NCBI GenBank assembly: GCA_964020155.1
Contig: OZ026566.1
Coordinates: forward strand, 1,755,789 to 1,819,788
DNA length: 64,000 bases
DNA from: Chondrilla cf. caribensis
Lineage: Eukaryota; Porifera; Demospongiae; Chondrillida; Chondrillidae
Direction: 5' to 3'
Made by a program: the position numbers and the translations under genes. Below the pieces are notes generated by a model, which was not told the DNA's origin, did not search any database, and saw only the letters and a list, made by a program, of their open reading frames with translations. The first letter of the stretch is position 1. Each line of letters opens with the position of its first letter. Positions 11,590-19,984 of the stretch are shown in pieces.

Positions 11590-12215
11590 GCCAAACTACT
11601 GAGGTCTCCTTTGCCTCAACTGCTCCTCCACTGGTATCTCTCCTGTCTCCTTCAGAATGTCGTCATTTCTCTTGTCCCACAGGGTCACTCCAACAATATC
11701 TCTGAGGGACTTCAGGCATGCAGCCATCTGATGCCCTGTTGGTTAGCTGCCCAAGTCTCTGTTCCATACAGGAAAACAGACATCACCAATGTGCAAAAGA
11801 CACGCACCTTGGTCTCCTTGCTTAGAGTTTTACTCCTAAAGACCTTCCTCCTCAACATCTGGTATACTGTAGCTGCCTTCTCCAGTCTGGCTTCCCACAT
11901 CTCTGTCCACCCTGGCAGTCTGTCCCACTTTACTTCCCAGATAGGAAAAGGAGTCTACTTCTTCCAGTATGTTGCCCTTCAGTGTGATGGTTTGATGGTT
12001 GTCGGTCTGCTCTCCAACTTTGAGTACCTTGGTCTTGATTCCATTGATGGCCATTCCCCATCGGGTACAGGCTCTATCCAGTCCATCCACCATGTCCTGC
12101 AACTCCTTCCCTGTGTCTGCAGCAAGGGTCAGGTTGTCGGCATACTGCACATTCCGGATGCAAGTTGTTGCTGGTGTCTTGTCCCTGTACGTCAAGAACA
12201 ATCCCCCAGTGGTGG
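11590..12215 (-). pseudogene. LINE-type reverse transcriptase C-terminal fragment
   Basis: The minus strand encodes the back half of a non-LTR reverse transcriptase: QYADNLTLAADT (the catalytic YADD has become YADN), then a thumb region with SFSYLGS, KTKV, SKETKVRVF and LYGTETWA, followed by a segment ending in a DIVGVTLWDKR-type motif. A frameshift near 11890 separates the two readable parts and there is no start, no endonuclease and no upstream palm, so it is a 5'-truncated dead copy. Unit 2 of the duplication lacks it, so it was inserted after the duplication or lost from unit 2. Confidence 0.8.
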
Positions 12216-12424
12216 TGTCCTTAGCAAGTAAAAGTAAAATACTTACCTGTAGTATAACAATGCAGATGGAAGGCAAAAAAATTATCAGTTACGATGAATC
12301 ATATTATTCCTGATAGATATACAACTGTGCGTCCGTGTACATTACTGGGTGAGATATTTTCTGTGCTTTTTGTGTCTACGTCGTGTGCGTCATAATATTA
12401 TACACATGATATACCACAAACACA

Positions 12425-12580
12425 CACACGCACGCACGCACGCACGTGCGCGCGACCGCGGTTGCGCAACTTCCCTCCTAAGTCACGTCCAACACGGTCA
12501 GCAGGACCCGCAGTAAGTAAGACGTGTTTGCTGCGCGTATATAAGTAGGGTGGGATTTCGGAGTTGGCAGATTGAAGACA
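12425..12580 (+). promoter_or_regulatory. TATA promoter of reductase 2, with C/EBP-type palindrome
   Basis: A GC-rich island in AT-rich DNA. It holds ACGCACGCACGTGCGCGC, an E-box CACGTG, and GTTGCGCAAC (12461-12470), whose core TTGCGCAA is the perfect palindromic C/EBP/PAR-bZIP site. A TATATAAG box lies at 12538-12545, 36 bases before the ATG of reductase 2, leaving almost no 5' UTR if used. The same block is conserved in front of reductase 3. The factor assignment is inference. Confidence 0.7.
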
Positions 12581-13684
12581 ATGGCAAGTGGGAACGTGAA
12601 AGTATTGGTAACCGGTGCCTCCGGATATATATCTACTAATATCATCAAGCAACTCCTTGAAAGTGGGAAGTATGCTGTCAGAGGAACTGTAAGGAACCTG
12701 AAAAACGAAAAGAAGGTGAAACCGTTACAAGATCTTGTTCCTTCCGCCCCAACCCCCCTCGAGCTGGTGGAAGCCGACCTACTCAAAGAAGAGACTTGGC
12801 CCGCCGCCGTAGCGGGATGCGATTATGTGCTTCACGTTGCATCGCCTTTTATTGTCAGTAAAATCCGAGACGAAATGACGGAATTGATCGAACCTGCCGT
12901 GAAAGGGACTCGGAATGTGCTCAATGCTTGTGCTGGGGCAGGAGTGAAGAGGGTAGTGTTGACAAGTTCAATTGCAGCCATTTCTGTTGGAATGATCGGA
13001 GCGAAGAATCACAAGGAAGGTGTACCGTACACTGAAAAGGATTGGTCCCCAGAGAACGAATTACCACCGTACGAGAAGAGTAAAATGTTGGCCGAAAGAG
13101 CAGCATGGGATCTGGTGAAAGCACTTCCTGATGACAAGAAGTTCGAACTTGTCGTGATGAATCCTGGCTACGTGTTGGGACCTCTCTTGAGTCCGGAGAG
13201 TGGTGAGGGTTCTAAAGCTGCAATGACGATGATTCTCAACGGCGAATTTCCAGGTGTGCCTGCCTTGAACATGCCAATGGTGGATGTACGTGATGTTGCT
13301 GCAGCCCATATCAAGGGTCTGGAAGCAGGTGGAGCACCTAATCACCGATTCCTTCTCGTTTCACACAATGTGTGGATGCTCGAAGTTGCCCAACAACTGA
13401 AAGCTGAATTTGAGAGCCAAGGGTATAAAATCAAAACTGGAAAGCTACCAAAGCCTGTCGTGTGGCTCAGTAAGTTTTTCAATGATGATGTCAAGGCCAT
13501 TTATCCATCTTTAGATCACGTTCTGAAGTATGATGTTGAACCAATGCGATCCATACTTGGCATCAACCCCTTGCCTAGCGAGCAGACTATCATCGAAATG
13601 GCCTATAGTCTGATTGAGCTGGGAGTTGTACCTCGAACACCTCACTATCGGGGACCACAGGGAGGAGTGAAGACTGTACACTGA
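12581..13684 (+). CDS. Extended SDR, dihydroflavonol-reductase-like, paralogue 2
   Basis: Intact, intronless 367-residue frame starting MASGNVKVLVTGASGYIS and ending GPQGGVKTVH. It has the same cofactor and catalytic motifs as paralogue 1: TGASGYI, VLHVASPF, TSSIAAI, YEKSK. It lacks the acidic C-terminal tail of paralogue 1 and is one residue shorter near SPFIV (SK rather than GKK). It is nearly identical to paralogue 3, with scattered substitutions such as SAPTP versus SAQIP, GMIGAK versus GLIGAK and FFNDDVK versus FFSDDAK. A TATA box sits 36 bases upstream. It is predicted to be a cytosolic NADPH-dependent reductase of unknown substrate. Retention of all motifs in both copies argues that both are functional. 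Confidence 0.85.
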   Translation: MASGNVKVLVTGASGYISTNIIKQLLESGKYAVRGTVRNLKNEKKVKPLQDLVPSAPTPLELVEADLLKEETWPAAVAGCDYVLHVASPFIVSKIRDEMTELIEPAVKGTRNVLNACAGAGVKRVVLTSSIAAISVGMIGAKNHKEGVPYTEKDWSPENELPPYEKSKMLAERAAWDLVKALPDDKKFELVVMNPGYVLGPLLSPESGEGSKAAMTMILNGEFPGVPALNMPMVDVRDVAAAHIKGLEAGGAPNHRFLLVSHNVWMLEVAQQLKAEFESQGYKIKTGKLPKPVVWLSKFFNDDVKAIYPSLDHVLKYDVEPMRSILGINPLPSEQTIIEMAYSLIELGVVPRTPHYRGPQGGVKTVH

Positions 13685-14838
13685 TAGTTATGAAATAGCA
13701 GTGCAATCAACTGAATATATATTGAAAGATCATAATCATTGTATTTTCTTGAGAACGTATTATCTGTACAGCTATACTAGTCTTTTGTAAAAATTAATAG
13801 TTGCTCTATAATAATTAATCTTAGCACCAGATCATGTGTGTATATTACATTATTGTACTTGCGTAAAGATTATTATTTTACAAAGTATATATGAGAATCA
13901 GGTAAGTATTGGCTAATATAATGAAGTGGAAAACTAAAGTGATCAACGTTCTGAAAATTTAAAAGTAATGAGAAATATATTATTGCTTGAATCAATTGTT
14001 ACAGATGAATGAGCTAATAATATTATGTTATTGAGTGATGTACAAGTAGCATGAGGCCCACAATTAAATATATAACTATAGCATGAAATATAATTGAGGC
14101 ACAAAATGTATATTATGCATTATACAGTCCATTATTTCATGCTGCAGTTAATATCATGCATTCAGTACACCAGGGGGTCATCTACAAAATGTAAAGAGAA
14201 AGCAATTGATCATGATTGATTTGAAATGTGAACTGCAACAAGTACAAGAGTGTCTATTAGGCAAATATGTAGCACAAATAGCCACACTTTGTAGTATACC
14301 AGCCACCATCTGAATAATATGAATACAAGTGTCCAAATATTAATAGTCTACATTATATAGATATTAATTTTAATTTGGGACACTATTATGTTAATGACAT
14401 TACAACTGCATGCATAATGCTTCCAGATCAACACCTGGCTTATGATTGGTGTGCTGAGTTCTATTACCCATGTACTCCAATATACCCAAGGGTCAAGATG
14501 AACATCTGGGCTAGCTGCATGGGGTAAGAACAGATTGTCATTATTTCATGCATAATATAGTGTCCGATAGAATTCAAAATATATAGATACCACACTCCAT
14601 ATTTTCCACAGCTATTTACAGCATTAATATAATACATTATATTATCAAATGTGATTGATCACTTGTATTCCAAAGAACACGATTATTCTAAAGTTTTAGT
14701 GCTAATAGGTGACATTGTTATGGCCTATGTATATGCCCAGTATTAACATCAATATATTATCATGCATTGTGTCATGCAATAAGTTATTACACAACTCTAT
14801 GTAATAAGTTGAAGTATCAAAGAATTGATGTAGATTAT

Positions 14839-14840
<2 letters not shown>

Positions 14841-14889
<49 letters not shown>
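14841..14889. repeat. (TA)n microsatellite
   Basis: Pure TA dinucleotides. The equivalent spot in unit 2 (about 28400-28412) has only a short TTATTATG, so the tract expanded or collapsed after the duplication. Confidence 0.95.
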
Positions 14890-14891
<2 letters not shown>

Positions 14892-15692
14892 CCACATACA
14901 CTTGATACAAGGAAACAGTACACATTGTAATCATTTCACAATAGTAAAAGGCACTTTGATGTCTACAACAAAACATTTTGGCAAGGATAAAACAAACAAA
15001 CAACAACACCATCAACAGTCAACAAGCAAAATTACTGAACACAACATCAGCAAAGAAAATAAATTCATGGGAAATTTTCCAATCACGATGAAGATTGCTT
15101 GTAGTTCTTAACGTCAATAATCTTTTTTCCACACATGGCACATATGCCTGAGAAAAAATTAAAGCATATCTACGTACATAACGTTTGTGAGGTAAAGTGA
15201 GTGATCATGACAAAAGTTGTGAACTTGGGCTAATTGGTTGATGGTCCTGCATCAACTAGTAGTGATGAGGTCTTGTAGTGAAAAGTGGAAGGTAGATAAA
15301 GTGAGGAGAGATAATGGCATGGGATATCAAAGTGCATGTAGTGTGAGGTTCTGGAAGGGTAAATATATGAGAATACAGTAAATAGAAATGAACAAGTGAA
15401 ATATAATAATAATGCAATATAATGAGGTGATATTAAGTGACAAAAATCTAAGGAGGTGACATTAGGAACACAAACAAATAAAATGAAACGAACAAGAATT
15501 TTCTGGATCAAATTTGTTTACAAAGTTGTATCAAAAATATTCGATTGATGTTGAATTGATATGAAAGGCAAGTCAAGGTCCAGTGGTGATTTTACACATT
15601 GTGTAAATAATTAGACAGTCCAACTCAAAACAGGATTCCAAATGGACTTCACTCAATATACTAATATGCATGTGTGCAAATCATCAGACAAC

Positions 15693-15723
15693 CACACACA
15701 CACACACACACATGTACACACAT

Positions 15724-15792
<69 letters not shown>
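15693..15792. repeat. (CA)n microsatellite
   Basis: Long CA tract with one interruption (CATGTACACACATACACG). The sister tract in unit 2 lies at about 29609-29638 and is much shorter. Confidence 0.95.
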
Positions 15793-15793
<1 letters not shown>

Positions 15794-15992
15794 CATATTG
15801 ATGGTATGTACACTTTTATGTTAAAATATATTTATACCAGTATCTGTGTAACATGCATTTCTGACACTTACTTAACTTTCTTAGATGACAAAGCCTTATT
15901 CTCCCCTAACTTCCAACCACTGCTACCTGCATATTGGAGTATCAAAAGAAAACAAATCACTTTCAACTCACCCTGAGAATTCCACTACGGGC

Positions 15993-16667
15993 TAGTCTGA
16001 CGTAGCCCAGACCCATCCGCCCTCCATTTTATTACAGTGCGGAAAGGGTCTGGTACATTTCGCATATGCAGGTGACGATGTTCAATACCCCTGGAATCTT
16101 GGGGGCATGAATTATTAATGTGATGCTTTGATATTCACCACTTGTTGTTACACTCAAAGTATCCATGTGACAACAATGGCAGCAGTGCTAGTGGTTGTAA
16201 CTAGAGATTTAATTGGCGAAGTAGCGAATAATCACAGATACCAGTGCTTGATAGAAGAACCATTTTCAGCTATTGAATGCTTTGTCTCTGGAAATGTCCT
16301 TGTATCACTGCCAATGGGTTTTGGGAAGTCACTTATTCATGGACTGTTAGTGGGCTCGATCGCCTTAGAGGATACATTATATTCAGCATGATGTCCGTGC
16401 CCTGCAATGCGTTGAGGAAGATGAGCAAAAGTTGGTATTTTTGACCTCAGAAAACCCGCTTCATTGAATGGGAATTTGGGAAATACCCATGCCAAAATTG
16501 CAAAATAAACATCACACGTTTCATAGTAACACTTTGTGGATGTTACAATATGATCTTCACACCTTGCAGAGAACGTGGGCGGAACAAGCCAGGTATAGGA
16601 AATGTACCAGACCCTTTCCGCAACATAATAAAATGGAGTCTGGATGGGTCTGGGCTACGACAGACTA
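15993..16667. mobile_element. 675-bp inverted-repeat transposon with helicase scrap
   Basis: The ends form imperfect inverted repeats of about 66 bases: left 15993-16058 begins TAGTCTGACGTAGCCCAGAC and right 16602-16667 is its near reverse complement. The flanks are CTACGGGC (15985-15992) and CTATGACC (16668-16675). The uninterrupted sister locus in unit 2 (29835-29842) reads CTACGAGC, so an 8-bp target duplication is likely, with later mutations. 8-bp duplications fit hAT or P-type elements. The interior lacks a transposase but carries a RecQ-like helicase fragment, so the element is non-autonomous. Confidence 0.82.
16176..16391 (+). pseudogene. RecQ-like helicase N-terminal fragment inside the transposon
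   Basis: A 71-residue frame from the ATG at 16176 contains QCLIEEPFSAIECFVSGN then VLVSLPMGFGKSLIHGLL. This matches the start of a RecQ-like SF2 helicase: a Q-motif-like region, then Walker A written P-M-G-F-G-K-S (usual P-T-G-x-G-K-S). The frame stops soon after Walker A and no DEAH box follows, so it cannot encode a working helicase. It is presumably a remnant of a larger autonomous relative. Confidence 0.6.
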
Positions 16668-17368
16668 CTATGACCTACAACATAAATTGAATAGACCGTT
16701 AATAATGCCCTTATTTGAAGTGTGTCACCCATCAAGCCAATGATGCTACTAAGTTGTGCATTAATCTTTATTTCCATCAAACTGTCCTTCTACCTCTCAT
16801 TTGCATTTGGTGGGCAGTTGTAGCAGGCCAGACTAACTCATGTAAAAATCATACAGAATGGTTGAAACTTATGTAGAGTGCAAATGATTGCAAGGAAGAC
16901 AGTGGACGTCTACTATACATACCATCTTCCAGGGGATAAGGAAGATAGTAATAGTGGGGACTATATTGCAGTGTTGCAAATAATATTATAAAAATAATGA
17001 CAATAATGATGTATTTACAAATCTCCACGTGTGAACTGTGCATAAAATAATTCTAGAGTGGTATTGGACCAGTTGTTTGAATATGGAAAAAGGACAAGGG
17101 ATATGGAAATGACAATGAGACAATATAATGCTAAAGAGTTCTCCTGTAGCATTATAAGACTCCTTAGCAAGTAAAATACCTACTGGTAGTCTAACTATGC
17201 AGATGGGATGCAAATAGTCGGTAGCCTCTAAAAATTATCAGTTTTAATGAGACATATTCGTGAATACATGCAATATAGTCCATGTACATGGATAGGTGAG
17301 TTATTTTCATGTGGTACAATAATTATATAATTACCATAGTCTATGTGTAGGTCATAGACCTAATATCA

Positions 17369-17379
17369 CACACCACACA

Positions 17380-17421
<42 letters not shown>
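17369..17421. repeat. (CA)n microsatellite
   Basis: CA dinucleotide tract in the 5' flank of reductase 3. It lies between two partly repeated blocks, both ending in CTCCTTAGCAAG. Confidence 0.9.
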
Positions 17422-17423
<2 letters not shown>

Positions 17424-17751
17424 GACCTAGAAATCTCCTTGTGTATGTATGCCACACATTCTAAAGTAGTTTTTGTGTTAGAATATGGAAAAAGGAAAAA
17501 TTGACATGGAAGTGACAAAGGACAATTCTGAAAGGTTCTCCTGTAGCATTATAAGGCTCCTTAGCAAGCAAAATACTTACCTGTAGTATAACAATGCAGA
17601 TGGAAGGCAAAACTTATATATCAGTTACGATGAATCATATTATTCCTGATAGAAATATGCATCCATGTACATAGATTGCTGGGTGAGGTATTTTTCTGTG
17701 CTTTTTGTGTCTACGTGTGCGTCATAATTATACACATGATATATACACACA

Positions 17752-17907
17752 CACACGCACGCACGCACGCACGTGCGCGCGACCGCGGTTGCGCAACTTC
17801 CTTCCTAAGTCACGTCCAACACGGTCAGCAGGACCCGCAGTAGGTAAGACGTGTTCGCTGCGCGTATATAAGTAGGGTGGGATTTCGGAGTTGGCAGATT
17901 AAAGACA
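17752..17907 (+). promoter_or_regulatory. TATA promoter of reductase 3
   Basis: Near-identical copy of the reductase 2 promoter: CACG repeats, CACGTG, GTTGCGCAAC with TTGCGCAA at 17789-17796, and TATATAAG at 17865-17872, again 36 bases before the ATG. Conservation of these sites while the surrounding DNA has diverged suggests function. Confidence 0.7.
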
Positions 17908-19011
17908 ATGGCAAGTGGGAACGTGAAAGTATTGGTAACCGGTGCCTCCGGATATATAGCTACTAATATCATCAAGCAACTCCTTGAAGGTGGGAAGTAT
18001 GCTGTCAGAGGAACTGTAAGGAACCTGAAAAACGAAAAGAAGGTGAAACCGTTACAAGATCTTGTTCCTTCCGCCCAAATCCCCCTCGAGCTGGTGGAAG
18101 CCGACCTACTCAAAGAAGATACTTGGCCCGCCGCCGTAGCGGGATGCGATTATGTGCTTCACGTTGCATCGCCTTTTATTGTCAGTAAAACCCGAGACGA
18201 AATGACGGAATTGATCGAACCTGCCGTGAAAGGGACTCGGAATGTGCTCAATGCTTGTGCTGGGGCAGGAGTGAAGCGGGTAGTGTTGACAAGTTCAATT
18301 GCAGCCATTTCTGTTGGATTGATCGGAGCGAAGAATCACAAGGAAGGTGTACCGTACACTGAAAAGGATTGGTCCCCAGAGAACGAATTACCACCGTACG
18401 AGAAGAGTAAAATGTTGGCCGAAAGAGCAGCATGGGATCTGGTGAAAGCACTTCCTGATGACAAGAAGTTCGAACTTGTCGTGATGAATCCTGGCTACGT
18501 GTTGGGACCTCTCTTGAGTCCGGAGAGTGGTGAGGGTTCTAAAGCTGTAATGACGATGATTCTCAACGGCGAATTTCCAGGTGTGCCTGCCTTGAACATG
18601 CCAATGGTGGATGTACGTGATGTTGCTGCAGCCCATATCAAGGGTCTGGAAGCAGGTGGAGCACCTAATCACCGATTCCTTCTCGTTTCTCACAATGTGT
18701 GGATGCTCGAAGTTGCCCAACAACTGAAAGCTGAATTTGAGAGCCAAGGGTATAAAATCAAAACTGGAAAGCTACCAAAGCCTGTCCTGTGGCTCAGTAA
18801 GTTTTTCAGTGATGATGCCAAGGCCATTTATCCATCTTTAGATCATGTTCTAAAGTATGATGTTGAACCAATGCGATCCATACTTGGCATCAACCCCTTG
18901 CCTAGCGAGCAGACTATCATCGAAATGGCCTATAGTCTGATTGAGCTGGGAGTTGTACCTCGAGCACCTCACTATCGGGGACCACAAGGAGGAGTGAAGA
19001 CTGTACACTGA
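17908..19011 (+). CDS. Extended SDR, dihydroflavonol-reductase-like, paralogue 3
   Basis: Intact intronless 367-residue frame, the sister of paralogue 2 created by the tandem duplication. All functional motifs are kept (TGASGYIA, VLHVASPF, TSSIAAI, YEKSK). Differences from paralogue 2 are few and mostly conservative. The 3' flank was later hit by a composite transposon about 610 bases after the stop codon, which should not affect the coding region. The substrate is unknown. Confidence 0.85.
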   Translation: MASGNVKVLVTGASGYIATNIIKQLLEGGKYAVRGTVRNLKNEKKVKPLQDLVPSAQIPLELVEADLLKEDTWPAAVAGCDYVLHVASPFIVSKTRDEMTELIEPAVKGTRNVLNACAGAGVKRVVLTSSIAAISVGLIGAKNHKEGVPYTEKDWSPENELPPYEKSKMLAERAAWDLVKALPDDKKFELVVMNPGYVLGPLLSPESGEGSKAVMTMILNGEFPGVPALNMPMVDVRDVAAAHIKGLEAGGAPNHRFLLVSHNVWMLEVAQQLKAEFESQGYKIKTGKLPKPVLWLSKFFSDDAKAIYPSLDHVLKYDVEPMRSILGINPLPSEQTIIEMAYSLIELGVVPRAPHYRGPQGGVKTVH

Positions 19012-19615
19012 TAGTTATGAAAATAGCAGTGCAATCAACTGAATATATATCGAGATATCATAATCATTGTATTTTCTTGAGAACGTATTATCTGCACAGC
19101 TACTTATGTACAACAGTTGCTCTATAATTAATCTTAGCACCAAATCATGTGTATATATTACATTATTGTACTTGCGCAAAGGATTATTTTTTTACAAAGT
19201 ATGAGAATCAGATAAATAATGGCTAATATATAATGAAATGGAAAACTAAAGCGATCAATGTTGAACTTCTGAAAAAAGTAATGAGAAATACGTATATTAT
19301 TACTTGAATCAACTGTAGAATGAACTAATATGTTATTGAGTGATGTACAAGTAGCATGCGGCCCAGCATGAAATATTATTGAGGCACAAAATATATATTT
19401 TGCATTATAAGTCCATTATTTCATGCAGTTAATATCATGCATTCAGTACACCAGGGGTTCATTTACAAAAGGTAAAGAGAAAGCAATTAATCATGATTGA
19501 TTTGAAATGTGAACTGCAACCAGTACAAGAGTGTCTATTAGGCAAATATATATGTAGCACAAATAGCCACACTTTGTAGTATACCAGCCACCATCTGAAT
19601 AGTGTCCAAATATTA
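19012..19615. other. 3' flank of reductase 3 up to the insertion
   Basis: Noncoding, collinear with 13685-14351 of unit 1, with small indels. It ends at the 5-bp ATAGT target duplication of the composite insertion. Confidence 0.6.
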
Positions 19616-19683
19616 ATAGTCATAGGCGGAGGAATGGTTTGGCAAGTGGGGGGGGGGCTAAAGGCCATGGTGCTGAACTCGTG

Positions 19684-19949
19684 ATTAAATGTAGCTTAAC
19701 CGTAGGTTAAGCGTGGTTAATGGACACAATGGCACCAATGGGTGGGCGGCCCATGTTAGTATACGGATACGCTACACGTATACGTATACTGCTCGTATAT
19801 GCGTTCTGCAGAAGATGTCTCCAAGACATAGTCTGCGAAGTTAGCGCCGTACTAACCATTCGCCGGTTGTAATCCCTAAAATATAACTTAGTTACAGCGT
19901 CGTTAGTAACCTCTCATTCTCCTAACAACGTCCGTTGCAGAGAACCCCC
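19684..19949. repeat. Split direct repeat A1 of the Ngaro-like element
   Basis: 266 bases, repeated at 26690-26955. It contains a perfect palindrome GTATACGTATAC (19778-19789) and a small hairpin ATGTCT..AGACAT, possible recombinase-binding or replication signals. It begins in the motif ATTAAATG. Confidence 0.88.
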
Positions 19950-19984
19950 GACCGTCTTCGTCCGGCTTTACGTCTCGTTTCCTC

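Larger units (their letters stand above)
13685..15984. other. 3' flank of reductase 2, noncoding
   Basis: AT-rich DNA collinear with the 3' flank of reductase 3 (19012-19620 joined to 27956-29838). No exon was recognised. It carries a (TA)n tract near 14841-14889 that is absent from the matching part of unit 2, and a CA tract near 15693-15792. Confidence 0.6.
10964..16689. repeat. Tandem segmental duplication, unit 1 (reductase 2)
   Basis: The left end (AATAGGCCGTTATTAATGCC) matches the start of unit 2 at 16690 (AATAGACCGTTAATAATGCC), and the right end ...ACAACATAAATTG (16677-16689) matches the right end of unit 2 at 29840-29852. Everything between is collinear with unit 2 apart from insertions: 5' flank, TATA promoter, reductase gene, long 3' flank with microsatellites. 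Unit 1 has two private insertions, an RT fragment (about 11590-12215) and an inverted-repeat element (15993-16667). Confidence 0.8.
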
